Assembly: GCA_964555585.1 (NCBI GenBank) | Contig: CAZKSN010000002.1 | Span: 62,001-126,000, forward strand | Direction of reading: 5' to 3' | From: CAZKSN01 sp964555585 | Lineage (GTDB): Bacteria; Bacillota_I; Bacilli_A; RF39; UBA660 | Length of the DNA: 64,000 bases | Shown here: piece by piece, positions 8,661 to 15,461 of the stretch | Numbering within the stretch: the first letter of the stretch is position 1 | Layout of the letters: every line of letters begins with the position of its first letter | The notes under the pieces: generated by a model | The model's input: only the letters and a program-made list of their open reading frames with translations | The model's database searches: none | What the model was told of the DNA's origin: nothing | Translations under genes and position numbers: made by a program

Positions 8661-9306
8661 TTTTATACCCCATTCCTCTTACAGTTAGTATAAGATTTCC
8701 ATATTTCCCTAGATTATGTCTCAGCATTTTTATATGAGTATCTATAGTTCTAGCATCTCCATAAAAATTGTATCCCCAGACATGATTAAGCAATTGTTCT
8801 CTTGACAGGGCAATATTTTTATTTTTAATAAAGTAGCATAAAAGTTCATACTCTTTTGGAGTAAGTTTTATTTCTTTATTTTCTATCCCAACTGTTCTTC
8901 CCTTAAAATCAACTATTAAATCCTGATAAATAAATTCATCAATGTTATTATTATCTCTTTTCAATATAGCTTTAATTCTGGCCATCAATTCCTTAGGACT
9001 GAATGGTTTAATTACATAATCATCTGTTCCCAAGTTGAAACCTAATAGTTTATCATACTCTTCCTTTCTTGCAGATAAAATAATAACAGGTATATCTTTA
9101 ATATTCTTTATTTGTTTTAAAGTTTCAAAACCATCTAATTTAGGCATCATGATATCTAGAATTATTAAATCTATTTTTTCATTTTTAACTTTTTCTAATG
9201 CTTCAATGCCATTACTGGCTTCTATAATTTTATAATTTTCATTTATACAATAATCTTTAATTACTTTTCTAATTAACTCTTCATCATCAACTATTAAAAC
9301 AGTCAT
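8641..9306 (-). CDS. OmpR/PhoB-family response regulator
   Basis: DNA-binding partner of the adjacent kinase, 221 aa. Receiver domain 1-115: acidic pair DD at 7-8, phospho-acceptor Asp51 in LILDIMMP, and the conserved Lys in VIKPFSP. The C-terminal winged helix is standard (LTPKEYELL, REQLLNHVWG, RTIDTHIKMLR, RGMGYKIE). The ribosome site GAGGTG lies 7 nt before the ATG. Its own leader and the promoter of the downstream ABC exporter carry the same TGAAA/TGATA repeats spaced 11 bp, which fits an OmpR-family dimer array, so I infer it regulates itself and the exporter. Confidence 0.93.
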   Translation of the reverse strand: MTVLIVDDEELIRKVIKDYCINENYKIIEASNGIEALEKVKNEKIDLIILDIMMPKLDGFETLKQIKNIKDIPVIILSARKEEYDKLLGFNLGTDDYVIKPFSPKELMARIKAILKRDNNNIDEFIYQDLIVDFKGRTVGIENKEIKLTPKEYELLCYFIKNKNIALSREQLLNHVWGYNFYGDARTIDTHIKMLRHNLGKYGNLILTVRGMGYKIEIKEK

Positions 9307-9323
9307 ACTAACACCTCTATCTA

Positions 9324-9356
9324 ATTTTATTACAATTTTGTGATATCTTTGTGAAA
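9324..9356 (-). promoter_or_regulatory. 11-bp direct repeats plus -10 box upstream of the response regulator
   Basis: Minus strand TTTCA (9356-9352), TATCA (9345-9341), exactly 11 nt, then TAAAAT (9329-9324). The order and spacing match the exporter promoter at 11536-11590. Likely binding site for the response regulator. Confidence 0.5.
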
Positions 9357-9363
9357 TATATGT

Positions 9364-9392
9364 ATTATAGTTCTTTTTTGATTAAATAACAA
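9364..9392 (-). promoter_or_regulatory. Sigma-A type promoter upstream of the response regulator
   Basis: Minus strand TTGTTA (9392-9387), 17-nt spacer, TATAAT (9369-9364). It is upstream of the repeat pair, so the regulator gene may have a basal promoter and a second, repeat-controlled one. Confidence 0.55.
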
Positions 9393-9400
9393 CTTTAATA

Positions 9401-9430
9401 AAAGAAATGATTTAAAAAATCATTTCTTTA
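9401..9430 (-). terminator. Terminator overlapping the end of the ABC ATPase gene
   Basis: Stem AAAGAAATGATT / AATCATTTCTTT followed by TTATT on the minus strand. The ATPase stop codon (TGA, 9420-9422) is inside the hairpin. Confidence 0.75.
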
Positions 9431-10073
9431 TACTATGTAGTTCAAATATCTTATCTACAGAAGACGCTATATTTGCGGAGTGTGATACTATGATAATGCA
9501 CTTATTTTCCATTTTAGCCAAATTCTTGAATATCTGCATAATTTCATCCTCTGTTTCTCTATCTAGGTTTCCTGTGGGTTCATCTGCAAGAATTATTTCC
9601 GGGTCATAAGAAAGACTCCTTGCGATTGCCACTCTTTGTTGCTCACCTCCTGATAGCTTTAAGATTCTTCTATTACCAATAGTATCATTTGATCCAACTT
9701 TTTCAAGTAGTTTTACTGCAAGTTCATATTTATTCTTGGTTTTAACCTTGCTTATATCCATTGAAAGAATAATGTTTTCAATTGCTGTCATATGAGGTAA
9801 GAGATTAAAACTCTGAAATACTATTCCTATGTGTCTGCTTCTATAAATGTCTAAATCCACCTTTGATAGATCTTTATCCTTAAAGAATATTTTACCTTCC
9901 TTGCATTTTTCCAATCCGGATATCAATGACAACAGCGTTGTTTTTCCACTACCGCTTTTTCCCTTAATGGCATAAGTTTTTCCTTCTTCAAATTCAAAAT
10001 TAATATCTTTCAGTACTACAGTCGGTCCATCTTCATAAGTATAACCAACTTTTTCCAATCTTAATACACTCAT
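9420..10073 (-). CDS. ABC transporter ATP-binding protein (MacB/LolD/Vex2 type)
   Basis: Cytoplasmic ATPase of an exporter or mechanotransmission system, 217 aa. Walker A is GKSGSGKTT near residue 38, then the Q-loop in VFQSFNLLPHMTAIEN, signature LSGGEQQR, Walker B with DEPTGNLD, and H-loop VSHS. The SFNLLPH and DEPTGNLD patterns are typical of the MacB/LolD subclass. Its start overlaps the permease stop by one nt (TGATG), so the two are coupled. Next to a two-component system this resembles the pneumococcal VncRS-Vex arrangement; substrate unknown. Confidence 0.92.
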   Translation of the reverse strand: MSVLRLEKVGYTYEDGPTVVLKDINFEFEEGKTYAIKGKSGSGKTTLLSLISGLEKCKEGKIFFKDKDLSKVDLDIYRSRHIGIVFQSFNLLPHMTAIENIILSMDISKVKTKNKYELAVKLLEKVGSNDTIGNRRILKLSGGEQQRVAIARSLSYDPEIILADEPTGNLDRETEDEIMQIFKNLAKMENKCIIIVSHSANIASSVDKIFELHSIKK

Positions 10074-11512
10074 CAGCTTCTCTCCTTCAATATCTTTAAT
10101 GGACTAAATCTAGAAATATTTATTAGTGCCGCACTGCTGCTGACTAAGGTTAAACCTAATCCAATCAATAATATTTCAATTAATACAATATAATTTAAAT
10201 TTACATCTAAACTTTCAATATAATCAACATTTCTATTAATTACATTTCTTTCTCTATTCTCAAACTGTTCTCCATCCATTCCAAAATTACCACTTATTTG
10301 AGTACTTTCTTCCTGCATGGATTCTATTTCACTAGATAACAGATAATTTGAAACCGGTTTTGCAGTAAAGAACCCCAAAGCTGTTCCGATAGCTATAGAT
10401 ACAAATGCTACAATGAATAATTCCAGACAAAATTGTGAAATAACCAATTTCTTTTTCATTCCAACTGTTCTTAAAACACCTATTTCATACTTTCTTTCTC
10501 TAATATTTATGAGATTTATAATAAACAGCACTATACTTCCTATTACTATTACCATTATTAAGAATGTTGTTGCAAAACTGCTTACATTTTCAATAGGTTG
10601 CAATTCTGCAGTTACTTCATCTAAATTTGTATTTAATGAATAGTATTCATCAAGTCCTTTTTTTGTAAGTTCACTTTCAAATAATTCTATTGAAGCTTCA
10701 TTTGCAATTACAAATGAAACTGAATAATTGTTATCATAATTTTCTGTATCATCATTTATTATGGAATTTACAAAAGCAACATTTGTAATAATTCTATTGG
10801 CACTGTTGCTAATCATGCTGAATGGATTTTCTTCAGTGTCATTATCAGCATATATTCCAGATATAACCAATTCATAAGTTGAATTCTCATCATATGGTGA
10901 TACCAAAGTTACTGTATCTCCTACACTTAAATCGTTATCCGTAGCAAGTTCATTTGAAATGATGCAGTAATTACTGTCAAAATCTTCAAATACACTGCCT
11001 TCCTCTATTGTAAATGTACCATTTACAAAATCTGTCATAGCATCTAAACTGCTGTATCCTGTTAGTGTGAAATCTCCAGCTCCGCTCTGCATTCCGCCTT
11101 GCGGTCTATATGGCATATTACTATCCTCTGAAGAAGTGCTTGTCACAGCTTCTATACTACTGCCATCTAATGAAACACTGTTTGAATAATAATAATTGGT
11201 TACATATTCACTGTCAGCATAATCTTCTATATTTTCTAAAGTAAGTGATGATATATTTGAAAATATTTCTTCTCTGTCTTCTTTAGAAGGTTGCTCTCCA
11301 GTTCCATCTCCCATCATTTTCTGTCTGTTAAAACTTAAAGTGCCAATAATATCATTCTTAATAGTGTAAGTGTCTACAAGTTCATTAGCCGAACTCTTTA
11401 TAGCTAAGGCTATTGAAGAAGTAACTGCTATTAAAAGTAATATTATTCCTATTAAAATATTTCTTCCCTTTGTTCTCTTAATAGACAGCCAGGCATTTTT
11501 TAAAATAAACAT
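10073..11512 (-). CDS. ABC transporter permease, MacB/FtsX type
   Basis: Membrane partner of the ATPase, 479 aa. One N-terminal membrane helix (around IGIILLLIAVTSSIALAI), a long extracytoplasmic MacB-periplasmic-core-like domain of about 270 residues, then three C-terminal helices (FLIMVIVIGSIVLF; LFIVAFVSIAIGTALGFF; IVLIEILLIGLGLTLV). The loop ERKYEIGVLRTVGMKK between helices is a conserved FtsX-family motif. Start at 11512 is set by GAGAGG a few nt upstream; a longer frame to 11530 lacks a ribosome site. Methionine-rich segments occur in the outer domain. Preceded by the 11-bp repeat promoter. Confidence 0.9.
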   Translation of the reverse strand: MFILKNAWLSIKRTKGRNILIGIILLLIAVTSSIALAIKSSANELVDTYTIKNDIIGTLSFNRQKMMGDGTGEQPSKEDREEIFSNISSLTLENIEDYADSEYVTNYYYSNSVSLDGSSIEAVTSTSSEDSNMPYRPQGGMQSGAGDFTLTGYSSLDAMTDFVNGTFTIEEGSVFEDFDSNYCIISNELATDNDLSVGDTVTLVSPYDENSTYELVISGIYADNDTEENPFSMISNSANRIITNVAFVNSIINDDTENYDNNYSVSFVIANEASIELFESELTKKGLDEYYSLNTNLDEVTAELQPIENVSSFATTFLIMVIVIGSIVLFIINLINIRERKYEIGVLRTVGMKKKLVISQFCLELFIVAFVSIAIGTALGFFTAKPVSNYLLSSEIESMQEESTQISGNFGMDGEQFENRERNVINRNVDYIESLDVNLNYIVLIEILLIGLGLTLVSSSAALINISRFSPLKILKERS

Positions 11513-11535
11513 AAATTTCCTCTCTTTCATAAATA

Positions 11536-11590
11536 ATTATATTTTCTTTAAATGATAAATTTATGAAAGAAATGTGAAAGATTGATGAAA
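11536..11590 (-). promoter_or_regulatory. Four-fold 11-bp direct-repeat array with -10 box upstream of the ABC exporter
   Basis: Minus strand TTTCA at 11590, 11579 and 11568 and TATCA at 11557, each 11 bp apart, then 11 nt and TATAAT (11541-11536). No -35 hexamer is present where one should be (11559-11564). This is the architecture of a promoter activated by an OmpR/PhoB-family regulator. Confidence 0.6.
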
Positions 11591-11592
11591 TA

Positions 11593-12102
11593 TTATGATT
11601 TTTCTATAAAATTCTTGCTTTTATGAGGTTCTTCTCTAAGTAAATCTCTATAATCCTGCTGTCTTAAAGCCTCATAAACCATTATTGCCACTGTATTTGA
11701 AAGATTTAAGGCTCTTACTTTATCAGTCATAGGAATTCTCATGCAGGTATTTATAAATGGTTTTAAAATCTCAGGAGGAATGCCTGTACTTTCCTTTCCA
11801 AAAAAGAAATAAATGTTTTCAGCTTTATTACCATAATCAAAACTGGTATGAGGTTTATGCCCATATCTGGTTAAAAAATAATAAGTTCCCTTATTTTTAT
11901 TGAAAAAATCTTCAATACTTTCATATATGCTGTATCTACATTCATTAATGTAATTTACACCACTTCTTTTAATATATTTATCCTCAAGAGAAAAACCTAA
12001 GGGTTTTATTAAATGCAGCATTGTATTTGTTGCTACACAAGTTCTCATAATATTGCCTGTATTAGTTGGTATTTCTGGTTCGTATAAAACTACGTTTATC
12101 AT
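11593..12102 (-). CDS. trmL: tRNA (cytidine/uridine-34 2'-O)-methyltransferase
   Basis: SPOUT-class enzyme methylating the wobble base of tRNA-Leu, 169 aa, full length. Motifs: NVVLYEPEIPTNTGNIMRTC at the N-terminus, FFFGKESTGIP in the knot (SAM binding), and RIPMTDKVRALNLSNTVAIMVYEALRQ at the C-terminus. A ribosome site AAGGAG precedes the ATG. The first ~55 nt of this gene recur twice in degenerate form upstream (12759-12815 and 13332-13391), with other genes in between. Confidence 0.94.
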   Translation of the reverse strand: MINVVLYEPEIPTNTGNIMRTCVATNTMLHLIKPLGFSLEDKYIKRSGVNYINECRYSIYESIEDFFNKNKGTYYFLTRYGHKPHTSFDYGNKAENIYFFFGKESTGIPPEILKPFINTCMRIPMTDKVRALNLSNTVAIMVYEALRQQDYRDLLREEPHKSKNFIEKS

Positions 12103-12122
12103 TATTATTCTCCTTGTTAAAA

Positions 12123-12683
12123 TTATAATTTGAATTCTTTTTTGATTGTTTGTGCAACGATATCTGGAGCTAAGTTTGTATTATTAATTTTTATATAGTT
12201 ATCTTTTTTTAATTCACCATAATTTGAATTAAGACGATATTTAGCTTCTAATGATTTAAATAAATTTTCTGAATGTTCAATATCTCTTTTAGTTGGTTTG
12301 TTTAACAATCTATTTTCTGTTTTATTACGTTCTAAACGCAGATTATAATCTGCTTCTAGTTCAACATAATAAATACTAGCTCCCCTTGACTTGAATATTT
12401 TCTCTACCTTTTCAATGTATTCCCAATCTTCCTTGCAATCAAATGCCCACATATATGTAAAAATCATACCATATTCATTACTATTTGAATAAGCTTCAAA
12501 TATTTCTTTACGAAATAACTCTATCAACTTTGTTCGTTCATTAGGTAAATTTTCAAACAAGTCCGAAACAATATCTATTGTCATATGATTATGAAACAGT
12601 TTAAGTTCTGTTATCTTTGATAACTCTTGTCCTACTGTCATCTTTCCAACCGCATGTGGTCCAAATATAATTACTAATTTCAT
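12123..12683 (-). CDS. P-loop NTPase/kinase-like protein
   Basis: Small ATP-binding protein, 186 aa, of the AAA/shikimate-kinase-like group. Walker A is FGPHAVGKMTVG near residue 7, and the next strand carries LFHNHMTIDIV. Conserved Arg/Asp clusters follow (RNKTENRLLNKPTKRDIEHSE), consistent with a lid in small-molecule kinases. The substrate cannot be named. Start at 12683: AGGAGG is 4-5 nt upstream of that ATG. It sits between intact trmL and a trmL 5'-end remnant, and looks inserted. Confidence 0.75.
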   Translation of the reverse strand: MKLVIIFGPHAVGKMTVGQELSKITELKLFHNHMTIDIVSDLFENLPNERTKLIELFRKEIFEAYSNSNEYGMIFTYMWAFDCKEDWEYIEKVEKIFKSRGASIYYVELEADYNLRLERNKTENRLLNKPTKRDIEHSENLFKSLEAKYRLNSNYGELKKDNYIKINNTNLAPDIVAQTIKKEFKL

Positions 12684-12747
12684 TTTTCCTCCTATGTTTT
12701 TATGGAGCAAATACTTCTCCATATTTAAATTTTAATTATTAATATAT

Positions 12748-12790
12748 GTGTAACAAAATTAATTATTCCCGGTATTCATAGGAATTTCAG
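12748..12790 (-). repeat. Direct repeat flanking the Nudix gene, copy A
   Basis: About 43 bp nearly identical to 13332-13373. Both copies hold the inner part of the trmL-like remnant and continue about 20 bp past it (AATAATTAATTTTG-TACAC), where intact trmL no longer matches. The pair brackets the Nudix gene. Confidence 0.65.
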
Positions 12791-12815
12791 GTTCAAAAAG
12801 TACTACGTTTATCAT
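12759..12815 (-). pseudogene. Remnant of a trmL 5' end (copy 1)
   Basis: Minus-strand reading gives [18 protein letters not shown] and then a stop; 15 of 18 residues match the start of intact trmL, but only about 41 of 54 nt. The ATG overlaps the stop codon of the Nudix gene (ATGA). It reads as the start of a divergent trmL allele cut off by insertion of downstream DNA. Confidence 0.7.
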
Positions 12816-13306
12816 ATATTATTTTCCTCATCATTAATTAAATTTTCACTAATTAGTTTATATGGCTTCACTTCAAAAACTCTATAAATAACTTGGCCGT
12901 TATATTTTTCTGCTGATATAAATCTGTCTCTCTCAATATCAAAAGACATTTTTTCTTTTGCTTCATCTTTTTTTATCCATTTTACTTCTTTACTTTCTTC
13001 AGATGTAGATAAAGTACCATTTTTATAATGACATACAAAATCAAATATAACTTGTGTTGGCACTTCTGTTCCGTTAGATCCTATAAATGTATTAACTACA
13101 GAATTTATATTTGCTAAATATTCTACTACTATGTTAGCACCTGTTTCTTCTTTAACTTCTCTATGTAAGGCTTCATAAAGAGTTTCTCCAGGTTCTAGTC
13201 TACCTCCCGGAAATTCCCAACCTCGTTTTGGATTGTTAATTAACAGTATTTCATTTTTGTCATTATAGATTATTGCTGCACAACTAACAATATGTGTATT
13301 AATCAT
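12812..13306 (-). CDS. Nudix hydrolase
   Basis: Hydrolase of nucleoside-diphosphate-linked compounds, 164 aa. The full Nudix box is present around residues 37-59: [18 protein letters not shown] followed by KEETGA, fitting Gx5Ex7REUxEExGU. WEFPGG precedes it as usual. The substrate is unknown; MutT-like pool cleaning or a nucleotide-sugar role are both possible. Flanked on both sides by trmL 5'-end repeats, suggesting it arrived as a cassette. The ribosome site is GAGGTG upstream of the ATG. Confidence 0.88.
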   Translation of the reverse strand: MINTHIVSCAAIIYNDKNEILLINNPKRGWEFPGGRLEPGETLYEALHREVKEETGANIVVEYLANINSVVNTFIGSNGTEVPTQVIFDFVCHYKNGTLSTSEESKEVKWIKKDEAKEKMSFDIERDRFISAEKYNGQVIYRVFEVKPYKLISENLINDEENNI

Positions 13307-13331
13307 TTTATCTCACCTCTTTAAAGTCATA

Positions 13332-13391
13332 GTGTATCAAAATTAATTATTTCAGTATTCATAGAAATTTCAGATAAACTATATTTATCAT
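13332..13391 (-). repeat. Second degenerate trmL 5'-end copy (copy B of the direct repeat)
   Basis: Minus strand begins ATGATAAATATAGT and, after a short deletion, continues CTGAAATTTCTATGAATACTG, closely matching copy A at 12748-12815. The reading frame is lost. It lies upstream of the Nudix gene. Confidence 0.6.
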
Positions 13392-13419
13392 ATAAATCAT
13401 CATACTTATTTTAACATAA

Positions 13420-13447
13420 AAAAAGTTCATATTATATGAACTTTTTA
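13420..13447. terminator. Terminator after the W-repeat surface protein
   Basis: Stem AAAGTTCATA / TATGAACTTT with extra A-T pairs and a 3-nt loop, flanked by A and T runs; ends at the stop of the 13449-15356 gene. Confidence 0.8.
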
Positions 13448-13448
13448 T

Positions 13449-15356
13449 TTATTCTATAATTCTTGTACGATATCTGTATAATATTTGAGTTGAAATACTT
13501 ACAGCAGTATCGGTTTGCAATTCTTCTAAAGTCTTACCATACATTTCTTCCAATTCTGATCTTGTCAAGTTTTCAGTAATATTTCCTGAAGCAACTCTTT
13601 TTCTCATCTGGAGTTTTTCATTAATTGTTCTATATTCCTTTTCTTCAGGTTTTGTTGCATTCCATTCACTCCATTTACTTAAAATAGATTCAGCTTCTAG
13701 TTTTACTGGATAGCCAGCAGGAGCTTCAGAATAATATTTATCAGTAGTTCCAGGACCTTCCTTATAATATTTATAAGCGGTTTCCCTGTATTTAACCTGA
13801 ATGTTATTGCTTACTGTATAAGTTCCGCTTTCCTTTGAAGCACTCCAGTAGTTCCAGTCTACATAATAATATTTATATAATTTTTCACGATACGCAATAT
13901 CTTGAATATCACTTACAGAATAATTTCCAGATGTCTTTGAAATCCATGCAGAATAAGAGGAATAATTACTTAGATCACGATATTGAACTTCTCTTCTTGC
14001 ATCATCATATGTTAAAGTTCCACTGTATGTTTCATAATCATAATATTGTCCTGCACCATCAGCTGTCCAGGACTTACGGCCGTATCCAGTTGAGATAGTT
14101 GCTGTTCCATTACTTTCATGTCTGTCATAATCTCCATATTTTGACTGAGCACTTCCAGAAACATAAAAGCAAGAATCAAGATATTCAGCAAGAAGTGATC
14201 CATCACAAATTGAATGACATTTTGACATTGATGGAGAAGAATCATATTGTGAATAATAAACATAAGTAGCCCAATATGTTGGATTTTCAGTTCCAGTAGT
14301 AGGAACACAACCATATTTATATCTACTATATCTGTACTTTTTATCTCTAAATCTTACTTCTCTTGAAGCACTTGAAGTTGCACTTCCATTGGTTAATGTT
14401 TGCCAGTCTGCTCCGGATAATGTTCTTGTTCTTATACTTAATGTACCGGTTCTGTTACTGTCAAAGCTATAAGAATATCCATTAGCTCCTTCAGTGTAAT
14501 ACTTATATATCCAATTACCAACAGTGCCATCCCAGCTAACTCTATTCGTGTATTTTGAGGAATTATAGTCATAATTATGATATTTATCGGTGTAAACTTT
14601 TTTATCCTTATTTCTATATTGGATCTGCTTGACACTGCTTGCTGTTAAACTTCCACTTTTTAAAGTTTGCCAGCTTGTCCAACCCTTTTGAGTTTCATCT
14701 TTAACATATCCGGTCTCTGGAGCACTGGTGTAATAACCATCAGCATAATTTTTTTGATGTTCATTATACCATTTCCACATCATATCCTGATACTGATATA
14801 GTGTTTTATATTCATATTCAAAATTTTTATCATTTTCTTTTTCTTCCACATCTGTCCATTCACTCCAGTCATTTACATTTTCTGATACTTCTCTGTAATT
14901 ATATAAAATCTTTTTTTCTATTTGAACATTTTCTTTTGCTTCAGGAGTCTTTTCACTCCATGCACTCCATTCATCCCATGTTTCTTCAGTTAAGTATTTT
15001 CCACATATTAAATAAGGTTCATATTGATATTCATCAATATCAATTTTTGTTACTTTCACGTAAGAATCAGCATCACAATTTTTATTTCCATCTGAAATAC
15101 TTTTTATATAATCATATTCTATCAATGTTTTTAATGTGATATTTACAGAATCTCCAATGTTCTGTGGCAAATCTTTTGAATTTTGTTTAAATAATTCCAT
15201 TGCCGCATTTTTCAATTGATTCTCTTGTTCATATAATATAACTGTTTTCCTACTGTTTAATAAGATTATGCTTATTGTTATAACCGCAAATATAAATGTG
15301 CATATTATTATAGACTGTATTATAAATTTCTTATCTATTTTTAAACCTTCATACAT
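13449..15356 (-). CDS. Surface protein with pilin-like N-terminus and W-S-x-W / Y-R repeats
   Basis: Not a named family. One membrane helix at about 13-33 is followed by a pilin-type segment (LKNAAMELFKQN through LKTLIEYDYIKSI) that resembles the prepilin at 46086-46688. From about residue 120 there are roughly eight modules in which a Trp pair (WSAWS, WSEWT, GWTSW, DWQTL, SAWIS, WSEWN) is followed 20-25 residues later by a basic aromatic strand (YNYRE, IQYRN, VRFRD, IAYRE, VKYRE, QMRKR). This W..W/R.R layering recalls thrombospondin type-1 repeats, but the cysteines are mostly absent. 635 aa, outside-facing by topology. Probable adhesin, by inference. AGGAG precedes the ATG; a terminator follows. 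Confidence 0.75.
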   Translation of the reverse strand: MYEGLKIDKKFIIQSIIICTFIFAVITISIILLNSRKTVILYEQENQLKNAAMELFKQNSKDLPQNIGDSVNITLKTLIEYDYIKSISDGNKNCDADSYVKVTKIDIDEYQYEPYLICGKYLTEETWDEWSAWSEKTPEAKENVQIEKKILYNYREVSENVNDWSEWTDVEEKENDKNFEYEYKTLYQYQDMMWKWYNEHQKNYADGYYTSAPETGYVKDETQKGWTSWQTLKSGSLTASSVKQIQYRNKDKKVYTDKYHNYDYNSSKYTNRVSWDGTVGNWIYKYYTEGANGYSYSFDSNRTGTLSIRTRTLSGADWQTLTNGSATSSASREVRFRDKKYRYSRYKYGCVPTTGTENPTYWATYVYYSQYDSSPSMSKCHSICDGSLLAEYLDSCFYVSGSAQSKYGDYDRHESNGTATISTGYGRKSWTADGAGQYYDYETYSGTLTYDDARREVQYRDLSNYSSYSAWISKTSGNYSVSDIQDIAYREKLYKYYYVDWNYWSASKESGTYTVSNNIQVKYRETAYKYYKEGPGTTDKYYSEAPAGYPVKLEAESILSKWSEWNATKPEEKEYRTINEKLQMRKRVASGNITENLTRSELEEMYGKTLEELQTDTAVSISTQILYRYRTRIIE

Positions 15357-15432
15357 TTCTTATCTACTCCTACCTATTATTCTAATATTATTATATATTA
15401 TAAGCTCTTTTTTTTCAATTAAATTAATAATT

Positions 15433-15461
15433 AAAAAAGTTGATTAACTATCAACTTTTTT
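15433..15461 (-). terminator. Terminator overlapping the end of pnp
   Basis: Stem AAAAAAGTTGAT / ATCAACTTTTTT with a 5-nt loop and a T-rich tail; the pnp stop codon is inside the hairpin. Confidence 0.8.

Noticed and set aside
14801..15139. Plus-strand frame rich in His/Leu/Phe opposite the W-repeat gene
   Set aside because: Shadow of an AT-rich coding strand; the minus frame has signal, repeats, ribosome site and terminator.
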